This document shows, in pieces, positions 11,493 through 22,950 of a stretch of 64,000 bases of DNA. The position numbers were made by a program, and so were the translations under genes. Within the stretch, counting starts at the first letter, position 1. Every line of letters begins with the position of its first letter. The DNA comes from Marsupella aquatica (taxonomy: Eukaryota; Marchantiophyta). A model generated the notes under the pieces. It was given only the letters and a program-made list of their open reading frames with translations. It searched no databases and had not been told where the DNA came from. The stretch covers positions 10,168,001 to 10,232,000 of the forward strand of contig OZ316897.1 in NCBI GenBank assembly GCA_973895155.1, read 5' to 3'.

Positions 11493-13463
11493 GACAACAC
11501 TGCAATTAGACAACTCAAATTTATTGATGGGGCCCCAGAAATGGCCCCAAACCGCATTGTGACAATGTGACCCCAGAGCTATGGTCACGGGCCTGGTGTC
11601 AACTATTCAGAGAGACAAGTCGACAAGTCCCTGCATTGTTATTCAATGCACCTCGATTCTCTCCCAGAGCCCAATACTCTTTCCATTTTTGTGTCTCACT
11701 GCACAGTAGTGCAGTTTCAGGCCAGCCCCATTTTTGGATCCCGGTTCAGTTTTGAGGAGGACACAGATTTTTGAGGAGTTCTAATGCTTGACATTTTTAA
11801 CATATTCAAAATTGACATAAAACTATAATATCAGTTTCTAAAATATCAATATATTTTTTAAAATAAAATATTAAATGGTAATGAGTATGGAGAATTGACG
11901 CATAGGAGTAGTGTGTGACCTAGTGGTATTGGAGGTCAGTTGAGACTACGAGGTGGTGTATTCAAGGCACATGACATGCAACTTTTCTTTTCTTTGATTG
12001 AGGGCATGGAAAGGAATGAAAGTTAGAGGGGTGGGGGGTCTAATTGTATTTGAAAATGGAAATGGTAAATGAAATATATATGAGGGGTTCAAGTAATTTT
12101 GGGGATAGAAAAAATAACAAAGGAGACACCCATCAAAGCCAGGCATAAAAATTAAAATAATGTCCAAACAAATTGGACTTGGGGATATGAACCAAGGATG
12201 CGCCATATAGCAGCAACAGAAAAGTTGAGGAGACATGATCACATAAAAAACCATTTATCTCCTAAATCATTCATGGTAAGCACACATCTTATTGTATAAG
12301 AAGCAAAACTTTATTCATGAAATTTGTTTTCAAATCAATAGAAAACCTAGAAGCCAATGGCAGTCTACCACCCTACAATTAATCACTCAATCACATATCT
12401 TTTCTACATACAAGGTTGGAAATAGTCTAAGTTGGCTACCCTGGAAAACAAGTCTACCAAAGGTGCTGTGCTTGACACATTTGTCAAGACACTCAACGAA
12501 TTAAGACCCATGATTGCACCAATTCCTTGCAAACTTTTAAAAATCTGTCTATTGGAGTACACTTCTCAATCCTGGCCCTGTTGTCTTCTCTACCACACAC
12601 TTTTGGACTCGCTTCATAGGGGCCTTCTGCTGGGTTGGTTTTTGTGCCTTTTTCAAGGCGCTTTCTTTTGTCTTACTGGTTTCTCAGCTTGTTGCACAAG
12701 GCCTTTCTTCTCCTGTGAACACCACCTCTAATATTGTTTGCCTTTTGACTTCTAAACTCTTTTGTTGGCTTCTCACGCTAACCTCTTTTGTTGGATTCTT
12801 CTAAAACTGAAAGCAACTACCCCACCAGGAACATGATTGGCACCTCACAACAATGGGCAGGTACAAGAAATTAACAAAATAGGTTAATTTATCTCCCTGG
12901 CTCTCATGGGTGTTTCCTTTGTTATTTTTGCTATCTCCAAATTACTTGAAACCCCCATATATATCTCATTTACCATTTCCATTTTCAAATACGATTAGAC
13001 ACCCCCGCCCCCTCATTCCTTTCCATGCCCTCAATCAAAGAAAAGAAAAGTTGCCCATCGTGTGCCTTGAACACGCCACATCATAGTCTCAACTGACCTC
13101 CAATATGACTAGGTCACACACTACTTCTGTGCATCAATTCTCCATGCTCATTACCATTTACTCTTTTATAATTATTTTATATTTTATATTAACAAATATA
13201 TTGATATTTTTTAAATTGATATTATAGTTTTACATTATTTGTGAATAAGTTAAAACCATCAAACATTAGAACTCCTAAAAAATCTATGTCGTCCTCAAAC
13301 TGAACCGGGACCCAAAAATGGGACTGGCCTAAAACTAAAGTGAGACACAAAAATGGAGAGAGTATTCCGGTGGACTATGGGGGAGAATAGAGGTGCATTG
13401 AATGACAATGCAGGGACTCGTCTCCCTGAATGTGTCAACTGCAGTGTTATCAATTCAGCGATG
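11484..13463. mobile_element. Foldback element with about 550-bp inverted arms
   Basis: The segment 11598-12145 reappears as an imperfect reverse complement at 12893-13440, including AT-rich stretches, the 'ggggtgggggg' motif and the sequence around 'tgcattgaatgacaatgcagg'. A further outer block (11484-11510 and 13440-13463) also pairs, so the left arm seems to carry an insertion of about 85 bp (11512-11597) that itself holds small palindromes. The 750-bp centre (12146-12892) shows no transposase. This layout fits a non-autonomous foldback or Mutator-like element with long terminal inverted repeats. I could not define a target-site duplication. Confidence 0.82.
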
Positions 13464-14750
13464 GCTTTTGTCTTCAACTTGGTGTTGAGGATGTGTCATC
13501 CTCTTGAAGTGGCTGGAAACTCATTACTAGGTGAAAAGCTCACACATGATGTAATAATATTGCAGAACTTTTAAATCTATTGACGCCTTCTACCGCGAGA
13601 TATGGAATAGAAAGCATTTACAGTAGCGCGGTCTTCAGATGTTTGTAAATTGTAATCCAGTCAAAGGATAATGGAGAGTTATGAAACCTTCCTGGAATCC
13701 GGACGTTGGCAGAGTCCCAATTGCAAATGGATCTGTCTCTGCGGTAACTTGGGATGACATTCATGTCCACGATATGGACATTGAGGACGTACAAGAACAT
13801 CGGCATTCCGCTTAGCCTTCCTGTCCGTGACGCTCCTTAGCTTCCAAATTTTCCTGTTACCGTTGTTGATGGCGAGCTGATGGCAGTGGGCACATGATTC
13901 GGAGGTTCACGCCTTGTTCGAACCAGAGAGTTTTGTACCTTGAACACACAAATTTAATGGGGGAATCTGCACAACTGCGATGGAAGGGACAACCTTTTAG
14001 GTTTCATGCAACAGCGCCATCACTTGTCGTGAGGCCACTTTTCTGAAATGATTTCTCCTGAGAGATTGACCAAGACACTCATGGTGTCCATAGGCCCAGT
14101 TTGAACTGATGGACACTTTTTGCTTTGTTGTTCCTAAACTCGTCACATTCCGGCTAAAAAAATGGGACCAACTGTCCTATATTTGCCTGTATTCCCTGGA
14201 CGGTCCCGAACTCTCCCTGACCCCCTTCCTGACCCGGTCCCGGCCCACATGACCGCGACCTCAATCTCGGATGACCGGGCGGTCGGGATGACCGGGTGTG
14301 ATGGATGACAGGTCTAGACCCCTCATTTGCCGAGCAAATCCAAACCGGGTCAATATGATTGGGACTAAGTAGGACACTTATGGTGTCCACGGCTTACAGT
14401 TGGCTTTTGTGAATGGAGAGCTTTTGAAAGAAGTGTAAAGCCATGTGTTTGCCTTTGCTCTTCCTTTATTAAATAGGGGCTCCAGCAAGTGAACGCAATG
14501 GGGAGGAGTGGTCTGAGTCTGATCCAGCTTTCACACTCACCGAGTCCGCTGTCAACTGAACGGAATGGGGTCGTTAGATTTCGTGTCCTGGGCAGGTAGC
14601 CACTATGACGACAGCCTGGCCATTGGATTCGCTCAAGTGGGTGGCGACCTCATGGAGTCATCCCTCGATATGGGTGGCAAGCTCTCTTAATTAATTAATT
14701 TGGCATGCATTATGGTCTGTTCAGTCAGTATGTGAGGATTCTCCCAGGAT

Positions 14751-15000
14751 CTAAAAGTGAGTCAGGAGCCAAGTATGGCTGATCATACCATGTAGGTACT
14801 AAGGAGGACTGATCGTCTGATCGAGGACAGATCAGACAAGAAAACATTTTAAAAATGCCCGTTGGTCTGTAGATGAGGACTATTGTCACAGACTCTAAAA
14901 GTGGGTCAGGAGACAAGGATGGCTAATTATACGTAGTAGGGACTGGGGAGGAATTAGAGGCAAAAAAACATTAAAAAATGCTCCATGGCCTGTGGAGTTG
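14751..15000. repeat. Diverged direct repeat, period about 143 bp
   Basis: Copies begin 'ctaaaagtgagtcaggag' at 14751 and 'ctaaaagtgggtcaggag' at 14894, and both run on through 'aaacattt/aaaaatgc' to a 'ggcctgtgga'-like end. Non-coding. Confidence 0.75.
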
Positions 15001-15189
15001 GATCGAGAGTTGGATGTATGGCACATGACGCACTCAAGTAGTATGAGGAGGTGGGAAGGCAAGGGATGCTTGTGTGTCCCTATAACTTCACATCAAAATA
15101 TATGGTGCAGGACATCCCTTGGTATCATGATAAACCTAGTTGGTTTTTTTAAATCAATGAATGCACACCTATATTAGCACATTTGGATT

Positions 15190-15207
15190 GGGGGGGGGGG
15201 GGGGGGG
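15190..15207 (+). repeat. G18 homopolymer
   Basis: Eighteen consecutive G residues followed by a GC-rich tail (cgggcggcgg). Its true length is uncertain because such tracts are error-prone in sequencing. Confidence 0.9.
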
Positions 15208-16135
15208 CGGGCGGCGGTGCTTGTTGGCAGGGGTAGGGCAACTCTGGCCAACTCCAAATCAGGAATGCTGGCGAGTAAGAGCATTGCCACAGGCTGTGGG
15301 GAATCCCCAGCCAGTAAAGACTTCAGTGAGAGGTGGTTGCTAAAACTTTTTCAATCCCCACCAGATCCTGGAGGTCGAGCTCCACACATGCCAGAAGACA
15401 CCTCTGTGTGTAGATGGCACCGACCCTCCAATCTCCTTTCTGCAGACGCAATGGTGGCAGGGCTCAATCTTGGAGGCCTTTTAATTACCCCACCTTTACA
15501 ACAGTGTGGTTTTGTATAGTTCATCACAAGGAAAGATGGTTCCTTCATCTGGTCTCTCTTTGGGATGGGAAAAATCTACTTCAATAATGTCCTCAAGAAA
15601 ACTCCTTTTTTGGTTGTCAAGAAAACTTACTGGTGTAAAACTAACACTGCATGTCGCCCATCCTTGGAGCTTAAACTCAAATTGTATTGTGGGCAAAAGG
15701 AAGGTTGAGGCCTCACTAAAAAGTCTCAATGATCATAGAATTCAGGTTTCGACCCACCGTACTATGGTGGAAAGCACACTGGAAAGAACCGACAAATCTG
15801 GTTTGAGTTGCTTATTCTTTGAAAAGGAAAAGTACAGGCCTTTTTGCAAACTCCACAACCACTGTAGTTTGCAGGCAGGCCTTGAGTAGTGTTTTGAGTA
15901 GGTTTTGAAGAAGCCCAACGTAGTTACCCACGTTTAAAAAAAGCAAGGCTATTTGGAGGTTCAAGAATAGAGTAGGAACCAAAAGAAATATATCTTTGGC
16001 AAGTTTGAACAAACCACTTTGCAGTTGTACTTACCAAGGGTAATATAGAGGTTGAATAATGGAGTAAGATTAAAGTCATAAGTCAACATTTTCATACAAA
16101 TGCTTAAAATATTTCAACTCATGGAAAATATTATC

Positions 16136-16560
16136 GGAGGTTCAACTTTTTACTAATTTGTCCCCCAAACTACTCAATATTACTAATATACCCAACTAAA
16201 TTATTTATCAGTTTGTGCCCCCCCCCCCCCCCAAAAAAAAATTGTATACTGGTTAGTATTAACTTGAGACCAAGTTCCCATTGCCATGTGGCCAGGCATC
16301 ATTGGCTAGCCTTAACCCACCTTCCCCATTGCAGGGCCTATGACTGTGCCCCGCAATGGGGAAGGGGGACCAAGGGGGGTCAGGCGGGTTAAGGGTTGCC
16401 AATGGCAACAAGATCCCGGTCACGAGTTACTACTAAGGTTCCCGTATGCAAAATGTGGGGGAGGGGGGGGGGGTTGATAGTTAAATTTATTATGGGGGCA
16501 CATTAGTAATATCAGATAGCTTGGGGGACAGATTAGTAAAAAGCTGATCCCAAGTTTCAC
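16136..16560. mobile_element. Small foldback/MITE-like palindromic element of about 425 bp
   Basis: The left arm (16139-16232, with 'ctttttactaatttgtcccccaa' and ending in a C run) pairs with the right arm (16440-16556, with a G run and 'ttgggggacagattagtaaaaag'). The pairing continues inward: 'ccttaacccaccttccccattg' near 16311 matches the reverse complement of the segment near 16355-16395, and 'ggttagtattaacttgagacc' pairs with sequence near 16415-16440. The whole unit can thus fold into one long hairpin. No protein is encoded. This fits a MITE; terminal duplications were not established. Confidence 0.8.
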
Positions 16561-16984
16561 ATTGGCAACTCAAAGATTCACCTCCCTTGCCATGTGTTAC
16601 CTTTTTTTGTCAAGATGAGACAATCACAAACGAGATCACAAAACTTGTTGTGATAAATTGGATGGTCGAGAAATGTTTCAGCTCTTTCTTGACTTTGTAG
16701 CCAAACTTTTTTGAGTAAGCAACCGCTACTCAAAGACAACATGCACATGTGCAACGTATATCCAACAAACACACAAGTATTTGGCACAAGAGATACAAGT
16801 CATGGTCCACCTCTCCAGATATTATGTCCCTGGGAACACACAAGATAACTCTACACCCGTTGACCATAGTGAGTCTCCACATACTAAACTCTCCCTATCT
16901 CTTAAATAGCTTTGTGACAATAAGCCTAAGTTCCAGTCACTAGCTAAGTCCAGCTAGAAATTGAATATAGTAGTGACACATTTA
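16561..16984. other. Short intergenic segment with a dispersed repeat
   Basis: No gene. The part 16738-16802 ('atgcacatgtgcaac ... acaaacacacaagtatttggcac') is similar, in the same orientation, to 43212-43282, so it belongs to a dispersed repeat. Confidence 0.55.
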
Positions 16985-18315
16985 ATTTCAACCAAGTACC
17001 TGATTATGATATTCTGGACGATGGTTCCTGGAAAACTCATTAATGACTCTTGAGAGGACCCACCAAGGGCCCACTCACTCCTATTCCCATAGAACAAATA
17101 AATTTGGTAAAATGCCTTCCTTGTTAAGTAACTTCTCAAACAGAGTTCTCAAAAGGCAATTGACAGAAATACATAGTTCCCTGACAGAACTGAACCCCCA
17201 TCTCTTAACCCAACCCAACACAAACCCATCCGTTCACAGTCTAACCCCCAGTAAACCCATGACGGACACCGCGGCCATGATTTCCATGGTTGTGGTCGCT
17301 GCAGCGTTCACGACTGGTTTTCGCCCTTCTTGAAGACATCCCCTGACATGTCTTCATTAAAATTTTGTTGAATACATGCAACATTATGTCTTCGTTCAAA
17401 AAATGGAAAATGAAAAAGCGGACACAGTTTTGGCGGCATCATTTCTCAGTTCTGCAACATTTTGATCCGTCGACCGCATCTCCTCTTGGGTTTTCTGAAT
17501 CACAGTTGTTCACTTGGTTGATTTTAGGAGACAGTGGAGCTTGAGAAAGCATCTTTGAATGACTATGTCATCCTTTGATTGGAACTGATTGTTAGCACCG
17601 ACATGCAGTTGGCAGTTGTAATGTAGTTGACAGTTATGAGGCCAATCACTCCGTCTGCCCTTACGCCATGGTCGGGCGTTCTCGTACCTCTGTACTCGTT
17701 TAGAATGTACTCAAGCTTGCACTGCTTCTAGATGTGATATTCTTCTCTTAGAAATGTTGTTGTTTTCCCAACCTCCTCCAATTAAATCCATGTGAGGAAG
17801 TGGTGGCGGAATCATCGAGAACATGGAAGCGGGACTAGCTATCTATGGTACTTGACTTCCAGGTTCATGTAAATTGCTTAAGGGGAAAAATGAAGTCGCC
17901 GGGCAGATGAGTATATCGCTCCAGCCCTGAATGATCTCGAAGAATGCCATTTGAAAGAAGACATGCCACTGAATGTCTTCAAAAAGTTCACGTAAAGATC
18001 TCAAAATCACCTTGGGCGACTACGCGATTGCCGTTTGGGTTAATGGAGGGTTAGCCGGACAGAAGTGAGTTTGGTTCCGTCAAGTTCCTCCACTTTCAAT
18101 TTGTTGCTCATGGAGGAGAGGACACATCAAGTCTGTTGCTCATGGAGGAGAGGACGGAAAGTGAAATGAATTCACTCTTAAGTGAATTGGTGATGTGGTA
18201 AGAGAATATAAGAGATGAGAGTGGGCCCTTGGTGGGACCTCCATAGAGCCATAAATGAGTTCTCCAGGAACCGTCGTCCACTCGTCCAGAATATTATGAT
18301 TAGATTAACTATGGC
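16985..18315. mobile_element. Foldback element of about 1.3 kb with diverged inverted arms
   Basis: The segment 16996-17090 ('gattatgatattctggacga ... gttcctgg ... cccaccaagggccc') is the imperfect reverse complement of 18210-18312. Weaker inverted matches further in ('gaagacat...gacatgtcttc' near 17331 and its partner near 17955) suggest original arms of 350-400 bp. Inside the right arm a 'gttgctcatggaggagagga' unit is tandemly doubled (near 18103 and 18135). No transposase is visible; it is likely a decayed non-autonomous DNA element. Confidence 0.7.
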
Positions 18316-18608
18316 TACTTAGTAACTCTAGACCCAAGAGTTTTTGCCTATCAACACCCACCTTTTTTGGCCCCAACACTTTTTATAGAATTTTAGATTC
18401 TTCTTGCTTAGGTTTAGATTCTTTGCTAGAAATTGGTGGCAAGTCTAGGAGGTGTATGCCTTGGAGTCAAGAACTTGTTGCAAAAGAGGTCCTGGAGTCA
18501 ATGTACTAGAAGATAGAGTAAACTTAATGTGTCTTTGGAGTTGCAAAGAAGCACAAAGATATAGTGGTGTGAGTAGAAAAAGTTGGATGAGTGGGGTGAA
18601 GATAGGTG

Positions 18609-18767
18609 GAAGTTGAGTGTACATGAAGGGATGGCAAACAATGGGTGTAAAATCAACAAAAACAATTCTCATAGAAGAAGAGAGGTTGAAGTTGAGTGTA
18701 CATGAAGGGATGGCAAACAATGGGTGTAGAAAATCAACAAAAACAATTCTCATAGAATAACAAAAAT
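18609..18767. repeat. Tandem duplication, period 79 bp
   Basis: Two almost identical copies starting 'gaagttgagtgtacatgaag' at 18609 and 18688. The near-identity suggests a recent duplication. Confidence 0.9.
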
Positions 18768-20060
18768 GCAAACACAATCAAAACTCTATAATCTTTAACT
18801 AGTTCATTACCCGTGCCTTGCACAAAAGATGGTGTGGCATAAAAGATGTCAATGCATATAATGTTGTTATGCAAAGATGTCAATGTGTAAAAATGTTGTT
18901 CCGCAAAAGATTTCATTGGATAGAAGAAGTTGTTGCAAAAAAGATGTAGATTCTGATAAGCCCTTGTACAACATTAGCCCATTTTTGTTGCCTGCTTTCT
19001 CACCTAGCCATAGACCCCCATTTGCCTGACTCTGACGGCTTGCTTTAAATCTAGTAAGATCTAAGTGTCAGGGATTCATCTGAGAAAATATAAGGAATAT
19101 ATTTAGAATATACTTCACTCCAGGTTAGATTTGCCAATTTGAAAAAAAAAACCTTAAAAATAGGCTCACAATTACAACAAGGCTATAGGGACTAGGGTCA
19201 CACAGCTAGCCCCATTCAAACGAAGGGCCTAGTCAGGGTTTTTTCTCCCTAGAGGAGCCCATCAGTTTTTTTCTCCTTCTATATGTCAACACAAACTTTT
19301 TCGGCACAAAAGAAACTATGAATTTTATTGAGAATCATCGCTAGTACTCAGTCAACAATCTTTTATATGTCAATGATCATTTATGTGGGCCATTTTTTGG
19401 TGCACATAATATTCCTGTTGACTACATGTCATGCAAGTGCGCACACTGCACAGGCCACAAGACTGACCTCCCCTCCGTGCACAATTAACTTTAGTATCCC
19501 CTCCCACTCACACACCAACATTTCTCCTTTCAACTCTCCTCCCGGCGCTACTATTGCCAGCACTAGTCTATAGTAACCTTTTCTTTCAATTCTTCTCATC
19601 TGCTAACTTTTGCCGCCCAACTCCTACTCTTTGTTTAAACTCTTCTCCCCATCCACCCACCTTCTCCACCACCCCTCCAAACTCTAGCTTTTTCTCTCCA
19701 CACTCATCCCTGTTTGTTCGTTCCACTAATCTCCCCCAACTCTTGGCTTCAATTTCAACTCTCTCTACCCTCGTGCCATCTCGAGTGTCAACTATCTGCT
19801 ATACCAACAATGGGGACTGTTGCTTGAAATCTGTGTTAAATAATGCCCATGACCACTTATATGCTGCATCTCCAGAGTACATCTCCTACCATAGTCAAGT
19901 TCACAGAATTGTTGTATATGATAATGAGGATCCGTTATTAATTATTAATTAATTCCTATAATACAATGTCCCGCCTATTTTTGCAGTGGTAGTCTTTTAA
20001 ATTTGCAGTGCTAAATGTTTTTTTTTGGAAGGAACCAAAGCAAGCAGAAAACATAAAAAC

Positions 20061-20186
20061 CTGGAAAAAGGAAAAAGAGATAGGGGAGAAAATGGAGGAG
20101 GGATTATCAAGGAGAATTTGTCCCTGGGAAAAGGAAAAAGAGACAGGGGGGAAAATGGAGGGGGGATTATCAAGGAAGATTTGTCC
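20061..20186. repeat. Tandem duplication, period 63 bp
   Basis: Two purine-rich copies starting 'ctggaaaaaggaaaaagaga' (20061) and 'ctgggaaaaggaaaaagaga' (20124), each with 'ggattatcaagga'. Confidence 0.9.
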
Positions 20187-20217
20187 TCCTCATCCTTCCA
20201 CCTGTCAGCTACTTTGC

Positions 20218-20367
20218 ACCAGTTACACAAAGCCCCAAAATTGGTCAATACTGAGTATACTGTTTGTGACACTGGACTCAAACTGAAGTAGTACCGGTTA
20301 CACAGAGCCCCAAAAGTGATCAATAGTGAGTATCCTGTTTGTGACATTTGACTCAAACCGAAGTTGC
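20218..20367. repeat. Tandem duplication, period 75 bp
   Basis: Copies start 'accagttacacaaagcccca' (20218) and 'accggttacacagagcccca' (20293); both carry 'tgtttgtgaca' and 'gactcaaac'. A third, partial and weaker copy may follow to about 20400. Confidence 0.85.
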
Positions 20368-21818
20368 ACCAATTATCAATATTTGTGACAATTGCCACAA
20401 ACAGAAGCAGTCAAGTGAGCCAATCTTACACATTTTTTTCTTGAAGGCCAAATATAGCCTCTTATTAGCCTATGCCCTAGTGCCTGCCCTTGATTTCTTT
20501 TAGGTAACAATTTCCTTTAGATAACAATGTCTTTTCTATCAGGACATCTTAGTGCAAAGACATCTTTTATGCAACATTTTTAACGCTATGCAATCCTAAA
20601 CACAATCTCTTTTGTGGAACAATATCTTTTGTATGCAATGACAGTTTACACAAGTATCTCTTTCCCCAAACAACTTTTGTTATGTAACATTGGGGAAGGG
20701 CAACTAGACTCCCTACTGCAGCATCACTACCGTAACGGATCACAACATCCTCCAGGAAAATTAACCCAGGGAGATTTTGCTTGAGATGGCTTAACTCAGC
20801 ATCAGTCAAGTGCGTACACATTTGTGCACAACAATTTTTGGTGTGGACACCAGTCTGGACTAGTTAGTGGCAAAATTTCCCATGACCCAACCCATAGCAT
20901 TGGGCACAGAAACTCACTACGGATTCTACCCCATGTGGAAGTATTAGTCAATTTTGGCAAAAATTAGCCAATGTTTTTTCTACTTTCCCACCTGACCACT
21001 AGGTGACATTTGTCACTTGGGGAAAAAGGGGAAACCTAAAAAAACAGACTGGTAGGGACAATAGGTCTGCATGGTACCAGGCTACTTGTTGACCTTGGAG
21101 CGCTGTAGGGTCTGGAGGGGCTGGGGTTGCAGGGGATGTGCATGGGCTCAAGGAACTGGGGGGCCCATCAAGTATTTTTCTCCACATAGAAGATTGTCAC
21201 TACCACAAATTGCCAACAATGTAAGAGTGTTTATGTGAAAGTACATCTGCTGCTTATGAACACCACAACAAGTGGGAAGGACAAAGTCAAATGCTACATA
21301 TATAACACTGCCAACTTTAAATTGCTACTTGCCTTTATGAATCCAAACGTGGTCTGTGCCATCCTTCATTTTGCCCTGTGGAGGGAAGGAGAAAGGTTTG
21401 CACTAGGGCGTTTCAAATATGAGAAAAATAATGACCTCACGGGCGGCCCGCGAAAGCCCTCAGGCACACCAAAAGTGGGTACACCCAGGCCATTTTTTTT
21501 GAGAGTAGTCAACATTGAATGGGGTCACGGCGCTTGCATCTAACACTCATAATCCTGACCTCGACTTTCAACCTTTGGGGACAAAGCATGGCATTGTGAG
21601 GTAGTCTGCACATTTTTTCTGGCCCTCCCTATTGATCACTAAATCCTGGGTGTGACTGGTTGGGTGCGACATTTGGTGCCCAACCAGTCAAGGGCATTGG
21701 CCCGACCCTGGACAGTCGGGCATGGTCCCACTCGCAAAATTAAGATATTTGAGATGCCACACTGGATCTTCAAACCCAGTCTTTTCCCCTACTGCCCGCA
21801 GTTTTATCCTGCAGGTGC

Positions 21819-22805
21819 GCCAGTTGGTGGTGTGCCCATTATGCGCGATGGGATCCGGGTTGGGGGCCAAATGTTTAGGGACCAAAGCTGGTCCGGGGGT
21901 GGCAGGTCTCCAGAAGCATATATGAGGGGAGTGGTGTCTCCCTGGGGGCTAAGGCCGAGCCGAAGTTGTGAGCACGGCAGTCGCGACGCTAAGGGAAACC
22001 GCCAAATGGAAATGACGATATCTTCCCAACGGAAAGTCCGTTGGAGGACTTCTTGGGGCGTTGGAAAGCTCTTGAGTAGGGCTACATCCTCCTAAGCTCA
22101 GCTGGGTCTGGGGGTGCCGTGGGTTCTCGTGGTTTGCGGGTGTTAGCTCGCCCGCTTGCCAAATCCTGCCGAACAGCAGCCTGGCCGCGTTCAATCTCCC
22201 AAGGGAGCTTGCGTTGGGGAGGCAAGGCCAAGTAGGTGCGGAGGCTGAGTTCCAAGGGTGCTCGGCCCCTAGACCACCAGTGGGCAAACCGGGAGCGGTT
22301 GCTAGAGTCGGGACCGTTCTGGTCCCGGCGTCTTGGGACAAGCTTTAGGACAAGGTACGCTATTTGGGCCATGAGCATGTCTTGAGGTCAAGGCGGTCAG
22401 TTGGTGATGGATGGGTACGAGGGGGAACCTGGGCCGCGCCCATGGAAGAAGTTGTTCTGGACGAACAGTGGGCGTGGGTTCTGGTTCCGGCTTATGGCAT
22501 CAGGAGGACCTATCGCTGACCTATTTACCAACGTCTGTTGAGCTTGAGTTAGGATGCAAGACTTGACAAGTTCTAGATCCTGAAGGGTTACTTACCGAGG
22601 TGCTTGGTTGCTTGTGCAGATAGGAGAACCGTTGAGTAGCAGTTGTGTTAGAGAGCAAGTGCGGCTTCGTATGGGTGGGGCCGCTGGCGGTGCAAAGGGG
22701 CACTAGGTTGCTTGCTCGAGGTATTCCGCGGAGGCATTCGGGCACCAAGGACACTTAGGCGTGAGTGCTGGGATTGGTGAGGGCGCTGGGTGGCGAAGTC
22801 CACCA
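21819..22805 (+). repeat. 5' LTR, truncated at its 5' end
   Basis: It aligns with 28993-29960 from 'gccagttggtgg' to the terminal 'gtccacca'. The homology stops abruptly at 21819, and the region before it does not match the first 495 bp of the 3' LTR. There is a small indel with rearrangement near 22070-22100. It ends in CA, four bases before the primer-binding site. Confidence 0.93.
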
Positions 22806-22809
22806 CTTG

Positions 22810-22821
22810 TGGTATCAGAGC
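22810..22821 (+). other. Primer-binding site (tRNA-iMet)
   Basis: TGGTATCAGAGC, the standard plant primer-binding site complementary to the 3' end of initiator tRNA-Met, four bases after the LTR end. Confidence 0.95.
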
Positions 22822-22950
22822 GATTGCTAGCATAGACACCGGGCCGGGGTTGTGCAAGTCGGAATCCAAAAATCTTAGCGGATTTTTGCAGGGACTAGTG
22901 CTTCAACGTGCCCGACGGGTTGACTGCGGGCAGATTCGGTCACTGGGAAC

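Larger units (their letters stand above)
13464..16135. other. Gene-poor stretch
   Basis: No supported gene. It contains a GC-rich patch near 14200-14300 with repeated 'gatgaccggg', the 143-bp direct repeat at 14751, the G18 tract at 15190 and several unconvincing short frames (for example 15506-15889 on the + strand). No domain is recognised in any of them. Confidence 0.4.
18316..21818. other. Gene-poor stretch with short tandem duplications
   Basis: No supported gene. Frames at 19328-19952 (+) and 21235-21543 (+) have skewed composition and no recognisable domain. Three local tandem duplications are listed separately. The sequence just before 21819 bears no resemblance to the missing first part of the LTR. 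Confidence 0.4.

Noticed and set aside
21949-22378. Minus-strand frames in the LTRs (also 29049-29532)
   Set aside because: They are antisense frames of GC-rich LTR sequence, found in both LTR copies for that reason only.
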